Shown piece by piece: positions 41,010 through 51,181 of a stretch of DNA of 64,000 nucleotides. The translations under genes and the position numbers were made by a program. Source of the stretch: Cyanophora paradoxa (Eukaryota; Glaucocystophyceae; Cyanophorales; Cyanophoraceae); assembly GCA_004431415.1 (NCBI GenBank), contig QPMI01000565.1:1-64000 (forward strand), read 5' to 3'. Under the pieces are notes generated by a model. That model saw only the letters and a list, made by a program, of their open reading frames with translations, did not search any database and was not told the origin of the DNA. The first letter of the stretch is position 1. Each line of letters opens with the position of its first letter.

Positions 41010-42019
41010 TTATGCGAAGCTTGTAATAACTGGATAGGAAGGGTGAAGCTGCGACATTCTCATCTTAAAGTATTCATAAACTGGGTCTCCTGCTGGCTCA
41101 TCACCATAGCGAATTTCAAAGGTCAGATGAACAGGTTGACCCTCAAAATCAATTGGTTCATTTACAGCATTAACAATATCAACCGAGAAAGTGGATAATC
41201 CAACCTTTTGTTATAGTATTTATAAAGTGGATGAGCCTCTGTTGAATTGTAAACAACATGCTCACCATAATCTTTGTCAGGAACCACTATTTTATGAAAG
41301 TAACCAGTCAGAAGACCATCCCCACATTGAACCAGATCACCCAGCTCCTTTACTCTCACAAACAAAACACTGTCCCTGGTCTTCTCAGGCTCAAAAGAAG
41401 ATATAATGCCATTCACTCGACCATCAGTAAAGATTCCATCAGTGAGAGCATCATAAACTTGGGATTTGATTGGGGAATTCCCATATCTTCCAGGATCAAG
41501 ACCAAGCAGTCTAGCTGAACTCAATAGCTTTTGGATTGTTTGTTGGCTTGGGTTTACAGCAAGTGAGAAAGCCAGGTAAAAAGGCACTGCCGAGTGGAAT
41601 ATAATTCGTTTCAGTGACTCATCCCATTTGCAGCGAATGGATGGTTGGGGAGTTCTGCCAATGAATTTTGAGTTGATTACATTCACCAGCTGTTGGTGGC
41701 TTTGGATGGGGGTCTCGCGATTTACCATGAATTGTTTCCATTGTTCAAAATCAGCAGCTGGGCGAGTTGTTGGAATTCCTGAGCTTCCAGCTCCTGGAGT
41801 TTGTTCCGAATAATAAATACTAAATGTGTTATCAACTGTGACATCTCCTGCTTTGGTTTCACCACTCACCATAGGGATGCTGTTATAAAATTCGGCTGAG
41901 ACCAGTCTCACAGCCCTCACATTCTCATAACTACTGGGGAGTCGAGCCACAAAGCTTGATGTTGGACCATCACCAGAGATTGTATTAAATGAGCTAACCT
42001 CGATGTAATCCACAGGCAT
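41010..42019 (-). CDS. Minor capsid protein 2 (penton-like), copy B (one frameshift)
   Basis: The frame is open from 42019 to about 41210, then a short A run (one A fewer than in copy A) shifts it. The remaining part down to the stop at 41010 is open in the next frame. About 335 residues overall. Early 'VRAVRLVSAEFYNS' and late 'VDIVNAINEPIDFEGQ' strands parallel minor capsid protein 1. It follows the divergent promoter at 42020-42048 and precedes MCP. Confidence 0.65.
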
Positions 42020-42048
42020 TCTTCTTTTATCTATATTTATATATTAAA
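42020..42048. promoter_or_regulatory. Divergent promoter region between minor capsid genes
   Basis: Only 29 bases separate two divergent start codons. They hold TATATTTATATATTAAA toward the right and TATAGATAAAAGAAGA toward the left, both of the TTAAAAGA-type seen before most structural genes. The same arrangement is at 6250-6278. Confidence 0.5.
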
Positions 42049-42981
42049 ATGAATCGACTTGTTAATATTGATAGCAGGGATAGAAGCCAAGGACAAAATG
42101 AAAACTCTTACAGGGTCACCCTCACAACTCCAGTAGAGAGACCAAGGGAATGTAGGGTTCTCTATGCAGAGATTCCAAACAGTATCTATAACAGTGTGGG
42201 AACTGATCATCTAACAGTTCAGTTTAATTACCAAGATGGTTCATATAACCAAGTGATCACACAACAAGTGTATCCCCTTCCCAGTGGCTACATCAATCAG
42301 GGTCATTTTGGGGTAACACACCCTTATAATTATGGGCTGAACTATTCAAGCTTCCAAACCATTGCAGGCAAAACAGTAGCTTTTGAGTTCAAGATATTCT
42401 ACAATCCAACTACCTATAAAGTGGAGTTTTACAGTAATCATGAGTTTCGTTTTATTGCAAGCAACAAGCGAATAGGGAAGCTTTTGGGTGTGAGTTCTAC
42501 TGAATACACCACTGGGTATTATAGCACTCCTCCTGTTGGTGGATCTCCCTATCGACCTGAGAACCTTTTAAAGTATGATGGCAAACCTATTACACCTGAT
42601 CACCCAGCATGGGGAATCACCTTCTCAGGACCCAGACTCTCCTCTAAGCCCTTGCAATATTATTTTGACAGCAGGAAGATGTCTGATATGAATGCTGAGC
42701 AGTATCTGTACATGCATATTAAAGAGCTGTCCCCCTTTGCCAGCAGACACAATATAATTCCAAAATCGCAACCACAAAACCAGGGAGCTATCCTTAGATT
42801 GCAATTGAGTAAGGATATAGGGGGCTATGTTTACCATAGTGGTGAGCATGCAGAATTTATTCAAATCAATGACAGAAACCTGGTGATAAGGGAACTCACT
42901 GTGGAGTTTAAAGATTACTTTGGTGAACTGATTGATATGAATGGAATCGATAATTCTTTTCAGTTGGAGTTTATCGAATAA
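42049..42981 (+). CDS. Minor capsid protein 1 (penton-like), copy B
   Basis: 310 residues, intact. 'VNIDSRDRSQGQNENSYRVTL' at the N-terminus, 'VLYAEIPNSIYNSVG' near residues 38-52 and the C-terminal 'VEFKDYFGELIDMNGIDNSF' match the pattern of single jelly-roll minor capsid proteins of Polinton-like and NCLDV-type viruses, which fill capsid vertices. The last 11 bases overlap the convergent patatin gene. Divergent from minor capsid 2. Confidence 0.7.
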   Translation: MNRLVNIDSRDRSQGQNENSYRVTLTTPVERPRECRVLYAEIPNSIYNSVGTDHLTVQFNYQDGSYNQVITQQVYPLPSGYINQGHFGVTHPYNYGLNYSSFQTIAGKTVAFEFKIFYNPTTYKVEFYSNHEFRFIASNKRIGKLLGVSSTEYTTGYYSTPPVGGSPYRPENLLKYDGKPITPDHPAWGITFSGPRLSSKPLQYYFDSRKMSDMNAEQYLYMHIKELSPFASRHNIIPKSQPQNQGAILRLQLSKDIGGYVYHSGEHAEFIQINDRNLVIRELTVEFKDYFGELIDMNGIDNSFQLEFIE

Positions 42982-44527
42982 AGGCACCTGTGAAATCAAC
43001 TCTCATTGTGGGAGCATTCACATACACAAGGGGATAAATGCGAATATATTTAATTCTGAGAGAAAAACCTATGTAAAAAGCATCCTTGATGCTGAGAGGG
43101 AACCCACTCAATAGAGCCATATCACCTGAGTTGTGAGCATTGTTAATGTTCTCACAGACATATATTTTGTTCTGCCCATCTGATCGAATAAAAGACCAGT
43201 TGATCCCATCAGTGGATGTTGCCACATTGAAAATCTTAATAAAAGCATTGGTGTCCCCTGATCCATAGGCAATCACAGAAGAGAGTTCAAAAGTATATGG
43301 GAAAGCAACTTGAAGGTATTCAGTGGGGGTTTCCCATATCTGCTCAGGAGCATAGGCTCCAGCTTCCCAGCCAAATGCTGAAGGTCTAGCCATGAAAGGC
43401 TCTTTACCAGTCACAGAGGATGAGGCAGTGAAGGCATCATCTGCAAGCTGATACCAATTAGCATCCAAAGGTGGTGATGTAGTGAGAGTGGATGAAATGT
43501 AAGCCTTTGAAGGGTTCTTTAGTTCATAGTTTGCTACTAGAAGGCTGCAAAGCTTATTGATCATATCATTGTTTGCTGCTATGTATGTTTCTGTGAAAGA
43601 AAGCATATCTGGGATTTTAGAAGTGTCATCAAGGGAGCTTACTATATGATTTGGAAGAGGTACTGATAGCCTGTAATATCTCCCATAATCCTGATCATAG
43701 TTGTAGGGTAACAACTCCTCCATCTTATCAAGGGCAGATAGCTCACTTGCAGCCATGAGCATGTTAATCAATGGGCTTCCATCTGTTGAGGCAATCCATG
43801 AGAGAATGCCCCAGCTGTTGACAGTCTCATAAGCATAACCCACATAATCAGACTCTAAATGTGGGTCCACCTCTCCACAAGAGATACTTATTACTATAAT
43901 GTCATCATCATCACTGTAAATCTTCTTTGCATGGCTGTAACCACACACACTGGGATTATTGTTTCCCGAAATGGCACCATCAATGAGACAGACATATACT
44001 CCCCGATTGAAATCAACAATGCTTACAGGAGAGAAATATGTAGGAGCAGCAGAAGTAGCCCTAGCAGCAATCTTACAAGGCATAAAGTTGTAATTGTTAT
44101 CATTTGTGATAAATATTGGTTTCATATTCTGAGTATCAAAGGATGTAATCACAATGTCCTTTAGGGAATCCTGTATTAGTGATTCACCAGTCACAGAATA
44201 GATTGCAGTTTCCAATGGTCCCACATCATACTTTGTGTTAAATAGGGCATTTTCAATGATATTTCGAGGATTTGCGAAAATCAAGGGCAGTTGAGTTAGG
44301 TAAATATTGTGTAAATCGTTTGCTGTCAGTTTAGGTTCACCTGGTTTATCAGGATGCCTTATATTCAAACCTATTGCAATGATCCCACCAGTGGAAGTTC
44401 CACTCACAAGATCCACAAGATCGATTATTCTCCTGCCAGTTCGATTTTCGATTTCTTTTAGCAGCCTGGTTATGATAATGCCCCTTGCACCCCCGCCAGA
44501 AAGACTTAAAACGACCTTGAGAGGCAT
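42971..44527 (-). CDS. Patatin-like phospholipase fused to discoidin (F5/8 type C)-like domain, copy B
   Basis: 518 residues, intact. Catalytic patatin domain, residues 1-210: GGGARG oxyanion loop (11-16), GTSTG with the serine nucleophile (about 45-49), and DGA (about 186). Residues 210-330 are helical and unassigned. The C-terminal 150 residues ('QVAFPYTFELSSVIAYG', 'STDGINWSFI', 'IKYIRIYPLVY') look like a discoidin/F5-8C domain, which binds sugars or lipid headgroups. No signal peptide seen. A virion lipase targeted to a membrane and used in entry or exit is plausible; this is inference. Divergent from the long fibre gene. Confidence 0.8.
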   Translation of the reverse strand: MPLKVVLSLSGGGARGIIITRLLKEIENRTGRRIIDLVDLVSGTSTGGIIAIGLNIRHPDKPGEPKLTANDLHNIYLTQLPLIFANPRNIIENALFNTKYDVGPLETAIYSVTGESLIQDSLKDIVITSFDTQNMKPIFITNDNNYNFMPCKIAARATSAAPTYFSPVSIVDFNRGVYVCLIDGAISGNNNPSVCGYSHAKKIYSDDDDIIVISISCGEVDPHLESDYVGYAYETVNSWGILSWIASTDGSPLINMLMAASELSALDKMEELLPYNYDQDYGRYYRLSVPLPNHIVSSLDDTSKIPDMLSFTETYIAANNDMINKLCSLLVANYELKNPSKAYISSTLTTSPPLDANWYQLADDAFTASSSVTGKEPFMARPSAFGWEAGAYAPEQIWETPTEYLQVAFPYTFELSSVIAYGSGDTNAFIKIFNVATSTDGINWSFIRSDGQNKIYVCENINNAHNSGDMALLSGFPLSIKDAFYIGFSLRIKYIRIYPLVYVNAPTMRVDFTGAFIR

Positions 44528-44570
44528 CTTTTACTTATCAGGAATTTTATAAATCCATATAGTAAAAGCC
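44528..44570. promoter_or_regulatory. Divergent promoter region between patatin and fibre genes
   Basis: 43 bases between divergent starts, with ATATAGTAAAAGCC reading right and GATAAGTAAAAG reading left directly before the ATGs. Conserved at 3746-3788. Confidence 0.5.
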
Positions 44571-47500
44571 ATGAGCTTCAATTACCCACCAAATCTAGAA
44601 ACCATTCAAGATGATAATGCAAGCAGCACCAAGCATGTGAACTTTGATAATATTAAAGTAAAGGGTTCAGTTTCAATTGACCACAGCTCTGATAATTCAT
44701 CAAAGACTCAATCAAGGGAGCATGCTTTATCTGTGAATCAAACCGATCCAGATAAAGAGGAGGTCAGTGTTGCTTTTAGTTTGGGTAATGTGAAAGCAAA
44801 CCAAGTGGCAGAGATCAAAGCAACAAGAAGGAGACCTAGGAAACTAAAACCCAGTGGCACTCACCCAGATATACCTTCCAGGTTCGATAGTGGTCGATTG
44901 ATTTTCAATGTTCAAGATGAGCAGGGCAAACAGAACACAGCTTTGCGAATTTACAATGAGGGCAGCACTGCAAAAGCTGAGGTCCCCCAAGTATTGCAAG
45001 TGGGTCCCATTGCCAACACAAATCAGGTCTCCTACACAAATGATGTATACCCCAAGGATATTACATATGACTTTGCGAGGAATGAGCCTTTTGGGTTTTT
45101 TACTCCAAAAGATGTCCATCAAAAAAAGCCATCAATTACAATCAACAGTAGCCCCAGTCAACCAGTAGCAATCCATTTACATCCTGATTTAGTCGAAATG
45201 GATAGGCACCTTTTGCCTTTGTATAGCAATGTGAAAGACCTTGGAATTCGAACCAGGCAATGGCGAAATATCCATGGCAGTAATGTGTATGCAAATGGTG
45301 AGAAGCTTGTTAGTGAGAAAACCCTAAGAGAAATCATTGAGCATTATGGTCCCAATGGACCTACTGTCCCATTCCCTATTCCATTTCCCAATGGACCACC
45401 CGATCTAACACCAAAGAAGCAGCCTGGAAGAGAATACACAGCAACTGAAGATGTAGCCTTTGGGCAGCATATTGTTAGTTGGGAGCAAGTTCGCAATAAA
45501 CCTATAATTGAACCCAGAAAGCAAATAGATGAGCAGTATTTACCTCCTGAAGTCGATATATTAGAGCTTGATGAATATCAATTCGTTCCAGATGAGGAAG
45601 AATATTTACCAGATGGTTTTGACCCACAAGAATATGAGTATGATCAATTTGACCCCAATGAGGAGGAGATACTCCCAGATGGTTTTGACCCACAAGAATA
45701 TGAGTATGAACAGAACTATGAACATGATGAGGAGTATTTACCAGATGGTCATGATCCACCAGCTGTTGATTATGAGCAACCTTATGAACCCCATGAGGAA
45801 TTGTTACCAGATGGATTTCGACCTGAGATCTGGGAGTTTTTTCCTGATTATGAACAAATTAATAATAAACCTGCAAAGTATCCCCCAGAGGATCACAATC
45901 ATGATTGGGATGAGATCTTAGGCAAACCTCAAAAGTATCCACCAGAAGATCACAGGCATGATTGGGGTGATATTGATGGGATACCTACTGAGTTCCCACC
46001 AAGCAAACATGAACACACTTGGGATGAGATCAATGACCAACCAGAATTCGCAAAGGTAGAGCCTCTTGATAACTTGGGGGTTTCTCTTTATCAGACTTGT
46101 AATGTCCCTGAAAGAATCTTTTTGAATGAACACTATGTACATGTGAATGGGACACTTGCAAATTCAGCTATGAGAGGACCACTTCATATTAGGACATTAC
46201 CAGGCTCTTTTGAAACCCCACCACCACCAGGAGCAACCATACCAAATATCTTTGTGTCAAGCTACATGGAGGCTGACATTCCCACAGATACATTCAGAGT
46301 CCCAACAGACCCAGCAACCTACCAAAATTACAACTCTGCTATACAGGTTCATGTAGCAGATGTAAGCAGCTTAGATGGCTCAAGACCAATGATAGTTTTC
46401 AGTCGAGATAAGTATTCCTACATTCCCATAGTGGGAACTGCAAATGATAATTATGGAAGGGCAGAGCTTGCATGGATTAAAACAGATTATGGTGGGGTTC
46501 TGGAAGCCAATCAAAGAATGGCTGCAAAAAACATACACAATGAGAGCATTTCGAGAGTAGTCACAGAGGATTACCTTCAAGCTCAGAACTACATAGATGA
46601 AACAGAACTAAATACAATCATTGCAGGTATAGGTATTGGTGTTACAGGCAATTACCTCCCTCTCACAGGTGGGACTATTGATGGAACAGTAACAGCATGT
46701 AACTTCTTTGTCCATACTGAAAGCAATCAAACCTTTCCTGTGGTTCATCCAGGAGGTGAGTATGAGATACCTGATGATCCAGCTATTATGCCCATTAAAA
46801 TCGATCTCCCTTCTGATTATGTGGGAAGGGGTGAACTAAAAACCATCTCTTTCACAGGAGATTATAATGATCTCATAAATAAACCTACTGCTGCAAATTT
46901 GCACCCTGTTGCATTTTCGGGTAGTTTCCTTGATCTTAATAATAGATCACACACCCACACAAAGGCAGAAATTATAGATTTTGCACACACTCACACCAAA
47001 TCCCAGATAACAGATTTTGCTCACTTCCACACCAGAGCAGATATTACGAATTTCGCTCACACTCATGTTAAATCTGAGATCTTAGATCTCGGAAATGTTG
47101 CATATGTGGGTCACACCCATACCAAGGCAGAGATTACAGATCTTGGAAATGTTGCATATGTAGGTCACACCCACACTAAGGCAGAGATTACAGATTTTGC
47201 TCATACTCATGATTGGAATACAGATATATATAACAAACCAGCGATTTTCTCGGGCAACTACAATGATCTGACCAATAAACCCACCCTTGATCCCTTTACA
47301 GCAAATAATATCACTGCAAATGCAAACCTTCTCATTGGATCAGGTTACTTTCTCGATTATGACCCATATATTATGCCTGATCCTCCTGTTATTTGGAATT
47401 TCCACAATTCAACCCTTTCTACTAACTCTATATCTTACTATCAGGATAAAACCCTACTTGTTCGTGGAAATGCATATGCAAGAGAAATGTGGGTAATGGA

Positions 47501-47858
47501 TCCTCGAGATAACTCCAAGGTGACTAAGTTGGCACCCCAATACATGCTTGATAACCTGATTAGAAAGGGTATACAATCCATTACCATAACCAATCCTCAA
47601 CAGATGAACAATTCAGCAACTGCAAGACCAAATTTTACTTTCACTCTCAATTGGAGTCCAGCATTTTCAACTTCACCCTCTGTTGTTACAAATATGCAAG
47701 GATTACTTGCGGATTGCACTGATCTCGGATATAAAATTGCAATTACCAACAACTCAACAACATCAACAACAGTCAATGTACAAGTCTGGGTTGTGGGTTG
47801 GAATACACTTTACCCTACAAGCTTCACAGTATATATCCATTGGATAGCAACAGCATAA
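44571..47858 (+). CDS. Long phage-tail-like fibre protein, copy B
   Basis: 1095 residues, intact. Residues 1-230 are unassigned. Residues 325-425 hold acidic repeats with 'EEYLPDGFDPQEYEYDQ'. Residues 425-500 carry three 'YPPEDHNHDWDEI'-type units. Near residue 700 is 'YLPLTGGTIDGTV', a common phage tail-fibre motif. Residues 785-885 carry 'HTHTKAEITDFAHTHTKS' repeats whose HxH pairs can bind metal along a trimeric stalk. The last about 190 residues form a beta-rich tip that differs from copy A. It is probably the main attachment fibre. Followed by four fibre-head genes, all in the same direction. Confidence 0.75.
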   Translation: MSFNYPPNLETIQDDNASSTKHVNFDNIKVKGSVSIDHSSDNSSKTQSREHALSVNQTDPDKEEVSVAFSLGNVKANQVAEIKATRRRPRKLKPSGTHPDIPSRFDSGRLIFNVQDEQGKQNTALRIYNEGSTAKAEVPQVLQVGPIANTNQVSYTNDVYPKDITYDFARNEPFGFFTPKDVHQKKPSITINSSPSQPVAIHLHPDLVEMDRHLLPLYSNVKDLGIRTRQWRNIHGSNVYANGEKLVSEKTLREIIEHYGPNGPTVPFPIPFPNGPPDLTPKKQPGREYTATEDVAFGQHIVSWEQVRNKPIIEPRKQIDEQYLPPEVDILELDEYQFVPDEEEYLPDGFDPQEYEYDQFDPNEEEILPDGFDPQEYEYEQNYEHDEEYLPDGHDPPAVDYEQPYEPHEELLPDGFRPEIWEFFPDYEQINNKPAKYPPEDHNHDWDEILGKPQKYPPEDHRHDWGDIDGIPTEFPPSKHEHTWDEINDQPEFAKVEPLDNLGVSLYQTCNVPERIFLNEHYVHVNGTLANSAMRGPLHIRTLPGSFETPPPPGATIPNIFVSSYMEADIPTDTFRVPTDPATYQNYNSAIQVHVADVSSLDGSRPMIVFSRDKYSYIPIVGTANDNYGRAELAWIKTDYGGVLEANQRMAAKNIHNESISRVVTEDYLQAQNYIDETELNTIIAGIGIGVTGNYLPLTGGTIDGTVTACNFFVHTESNQTFPVVHPGGEYEIPDDPAIMPIKIDLPSDYVGRGELKTISFTGDYNDLINKPTAANLHPVAFSGSFLDLNNRSHTHTKAEIIDFAHTHTKSQITDFAHFHTRADITNFAHTHVKSEILDLGNVAYVGHTHTKAEITDLGNVAYVGHTHTKAEITDFAHTHDWNTDIYNKPAIFSGNYNDLTNKPTLDPFTANNITANANLLIGSGYFLDYDPYIMPDPPVIWNFHNSTLSTNSISYYQDKTLLVRGNAYAREMWVMDPRDNSKVTKLAPQYMLDNLIRKGIQSITITNPQQMNNSATARPNFTFTLNWSPAFSTSPSVVTNMQGLLADCTDLGYKIAITNNSTTSTTVNVQVWVVGWNTLYPTSFTVYIHWIATA

Positions 47859-47883
47859 TTAAGATTCTCACACTATTACAAAG

Positions 47884-48951
47884 ATGACCTCTCTATTAGA
47901 AATCCCAAACTATGAACTTGCAGCCAAATCACTCCACAGCACCTCTCATGAAGTAGTCGACTCTACACCCGGTTTTATTTGCACTGAAACTACAAGTAAT
48001 ACCTCTTTCACAGAGAACAGTATACTGAGGGTCAAAGAAATTCGATGTGATCGAAATGGAGGCAAGATTAGAACCACAGGAATAATTATCTCGAATAAAA
48101 ATCAGGTTCAAGCAGGTCAAGTAGTCCCCGATTCGTCAATATATGATAATGTGGGTGGATTCACCACAGCCCAGATAGTTACTTTTGGTAACACAAGCAA
48201 TAATTCCGCTCTTGTAGTTAAGAGTGGAGGGGCATACATTGGAGATGGAGCAAATGTAGCAGGAACTGTCACAGCAAATCAATTAAATGTGAGTGGGACA
48301 AGTAGTTTTGGTGGGTATATGAATTTCAATGGTGGGCTTTCAGGGAGTATTCAGTATGGAACTCTCACACTTACAACAAGAATAAATACACCTGAGATTG
48401 ACAACATGAGTGACACAGTCATGAATTACAAGAGGAATGGGGATACCATTCTTTCTCTTCAAAAAACTACTCAGACAGATAACACAACTGTTCAACATCT
48501 CACACTTCCGACAAGCAAATATCTCAAATTAAGTAGCCATCCTCGTTTCTTTGCAACAAAACAGCAACCAAATGGGTCAATAACTGCAACAATTTCCTCA
48601 ATAAATATATATCCAACAACAGGAGTCATAGTGAACCAAGGAAATCATTTCGATCCTGCGACAGGGCTTTTTACTGCCCCTGTTACAGGAAACTATCTTG
48701 TCACATTTAGTGGATCCTGTTATTGGACTGGAAGAACAACTAATATTGTTACATTTTTACAGAAAAACGGAAGCTCATCTGGAATTGAAGTGCATACTAA
48801 TTATGCATCTGCATATGCAAACAATGGGTTCGAAATTATTGTAGACCTTCAAGCCAATGATTCCATCAGAATATCATATAATAGCAGTGGTGGAGGTTCT
48901 ATATATTATAATATCAGATGGTTCTTTGGATGTATGCTTGTCCATTCATAA
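47884..48951 (+). CDS. Fibre head protein with C1q-like C-terminus
   Basis: 355 residues, intact. Residues 40-75 contain 'SILRVKEIRCDRNGGKIRTTG', residues 110-145 'VVKSGGAYIGDGANVAGTVT', both signatures of a family with five members in this direction plus a GC-rich one. The C-terminal 130 residues ('PVTGNYLVTFSGSCYW', 'FEIIVDLQANDSIRISYN') match a C1q/TNF-like beta sandwich. It begins 25 bases after the long fibre stop. Likely a receptor-binding accessory fibre. Confidence 0.65.
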   Translation: MTSLLEIPNYELAAKSLHSTSHEVVDSTPGFICTETTSNTSFTENSILRVKEIRCDRNGGKIRTTGIIISNKNQVQAGQVVPDSSIYDNVGGFTTAQIVTFGNTSNNSALVVKSGGAYIGDGANVAGTVTANQLNVSGTSSFGGYMNFNGGLSGSIQYGTLTLTTRINTPEIDNMSDTVMNYKRNGDTILSLQKTTQTDNTTVQHLTLPTSKYLKLSSHPRFFATKQQPNGSITATISSINIYPTTGVIVNQGNHFDPATGLFTAPVTGNYLVTFSGSCYWTGRTTNIVTFLQKNGSSSGIEVHTNYASAYANNGFEIIVDLQANDSIRISYNSSGGGSIYYNIRWFFGCMLVHS

Positions 48952-48973
48952 TATTGTCTACATAATATAAAGA

Positions 48974-49990
48974 ATGTCTACACAAATAGCTGTTCCTGTT
49001 TTCTGTTATGCTGCCCCAAAATTACATCAACTCAATCACACAGTAACAGATGCAACCCCTGGTTTATTTGCACTGAAACAACAGGAGCCGATTCATTTTC
49101 TCAAAACTCTGTGATCAGATGCAAAGAAATTCGATGTGATCGCAATGGGGCAAGGTGAGAACCACAGGTTTAATAGTTTCAAACAAGAACCAAGTTCAAT
49201 CAGGTCAAATTGTTTCCGATTCATCAATATATGATGATGTAGGAGGGTTCACCACACCCAAAATAGTAACATTTAACAACACAATCAATAACTCTGCTCT
49301 TGTTGTGAGAAGTGGAGGAGCTTACATTGGAGATGGGGCGAGAGTTGATGGAACTCTCACAGCAAATCAGGTAAGTATTACAGGAACAAGCACCTTTACA
49401 GGATTGGTAACAGCAAATGCTGGTATTTCACTACCAATTGCCTCACAATCCATAATCACAGCAACAAACAAGGTTGTCACACCAGAAATCGATACAGGAG
49501 CCAATGTAGACCTTCTTCTCAAACGAAATAGTAACACTGTCGCTACTCTGGAAGCGAATAGTTTGACAGTTAATACAGGGTGTTATCTCAAAACATCACA
49601 TCCACGATTTTCAGTTCAACTTGGCTACAATCACACTGCTACAACTTCTGCTGATCTAATAAACTGGGCAACAGTTCGAGTAAACAATACCAATTCATTC
49701 AGCACATCAACTGGAAGGTTCACAGCACCTGTTGCAGGACACTATCGTTTTTCAGTATTCACTTCTTCAACCACAACTTCTGCTATTGAATTGTTTCTCA
49801 GGGTAAACAATGCAGATCCAGGGGATTGAGCATTTCCCAAGTTCACAATCTGTCAACAACAAATAAAGCGCTGTGTTTCTCTTGCATTCTCAATCTTGCC
49901 CAAAACGAATTTGTTACACTTGTTACAAATTCAGTCGGTTCATATGCAAGTCAAACAGCCTTCTCAGGTGAATTAATAAGCATCGTTTAA
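48974..49990 (+). pseudogene. Fibre head protein, second paralogue (frameshifted)
   Basis: Starts with ATG at 48974 ('MSTQIAVPVFCYAAPKLHQ'), which parallels the GC-rich gene at 26264. Frames break near 49080, 49150 and 49828, leaving 49155-49829 as the longest piece. The stalk motif 'VVRSGGAYIGDGARVDGTL' and a C1q-like segment 'PVAGHYRFSVFTSS' are present. The stop is at 49988-49990 in the last frame. Confidence 0.6.
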
Positions 49991-50012
49991 TTTTCTTATG
50001 GTAGTTTAGGAA

Positions 50013-50273
50013 ATGTCGAATATTTACCAAGTGGTTCTATCTGATATTGAGAAGTTGGGAATGGAATTTTGTGCTGCTTCTGTTCAGGATTGGATCGATA
50101 ATGCTGCCCATAACAGAGCAAGAATTGCAATTGATGAGATTGTTCAGAAAGAAATCCATTCTTGCATCTCAGGTGGAGTTCAAATACCAACCTCAAAGGA
50201 AGCGATTGTATTACAGGCATTCCAAAGGGGAACTGTGAAGAAAGCAATTGAGTATAACAATGTCACAGAATAG
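50013..50273 (+). CDS. Small hypothetical protein within fibre cluster
   Basis: 86 residues, helical by appearance ('LGMEFCAASVQDWIDNAAHNRA'), no recognised family. It sits between fibre-head genes in the same direction with 22- and 40-base spacers. A fibre chaperone or assembly factor is conceivable from position only. Confidence 0.45.
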   Translation: MSNIYQVVLSDIEKLGMEFCAASVQDWIDNAAHNRARIAIDEIVQKEIHSCISGGVQIPTSKEAIVLQAFQRGTVKKAIEYNNVTE

Positions 50274-50313
50274 TATTGTACATTATTTTCTTTCCTTCTT
50301 AGTAAAAGAAGCA

Positions 50314-51158
50314 ATGGGTGAATATAATCGAGTTCAACTGCCTATATATTCCTTGGATCCCCTGCAATGCATTTTCGCCAGCATGAAGTAAATGATGAGG
50401 TTCGTGGATTGGAATCCACAGAGAGACCCAATTCCAATGGCAACTCCTTTGATAAAAATTCGATTATTCGAGTTAAAGAGCTGAGAGCTGATAAGAACTC
50501 AGGTGTGGTGAAAACAACTCGACTTCTTGTCACAAATGCTAACTTTTTCCAGCCTACTAATGGAGGTCCTGATGCTTACAGTGTTGATCTGAAAGCCCTT
50601 GATTATGATAAAAACACTGCTGCTGTAACTGTGAGATCAGGAGGAGCTTTTATTGGTGGTGGCTGCAGAGTTTCAGGTCAGCTTTCATCCTCAATTTCGT
50701 ATAATGATGTCCCAGATACTCTTGAACAAAATGTAGAGAACCCACAACGAATTCGATTATATATACCAGTTGCACAACAGCCAATTATTCAATTTTACCA
50801 AGGTTATACTGTCACACTTGAAAACTCTGAATTGATTGAAGGAACCAAAAGAGTAATGAGAGGGCTGGTCATTCCTTCTGCAATGCTTTCTTTATGTAGA
50901 GCCAACAATAACCAGCCAGGTCACAGATACAATTTCAGTGTTCAAGGATATGATCATTTTGGCACAGGGTTCTGTGTTTATAATAACAATTTCACCTATG
51001 ATCTGTTTGTTACAGATATTGGAAAATATACAATTACAGTTATGGGTATCAGAACAGATATAGCTGCTGTCTCAGCTCTAAGAGGTGTTACTCCTGATAC
51101 TCTTTCTCAAACAGGGTTTTACCAAGAGCCAGATGTAATTGATGACCCAACCCCATAA
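50314..51158 (+). pseudogene. Fibre head protein, third paralogue (one frameshift near the start)
   Basis: The likely start is ATG at 50314, after TTAGTAAAAGAAGCA. One base appears lost in the CCC run at about 50357; from 50367 the frame is open for 263 residues. Stalk signatures: 'IIRVKELRADKNSGVVKTTR' and 'VRSGGAFIGGGCRVSGQL'. The C-terminal part is beta-rich but not C1q-like. It closely parallels the next gene. Confidence 0.6.
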
Positions 51159-51181
51159 AAGATATATCCCTTTAATGTAAA

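Larger units (their letters stand above)
37405..48450 (-). repeat. Inverted copy of A 1-11930 (structural module)
   Basis: Gene order and most bases match A 1-11930 in reverse complement: small basic genes, ATPase, MCP, two minor capsid genes, patatin, long fibre and first fibre head. Differences are the missing endonuclease, a divergent MCP loop, the divergent ATPase N-terminus and a different fibre tip. The match continues beyond the left window edge. Confidence 0.85.

Noticed and set aside
46930-47210. Collagen-like protein
   Set aside because: The repeats are HTHTKAEITDF-type phage-fibre units, not Gly-X-Y triplets.
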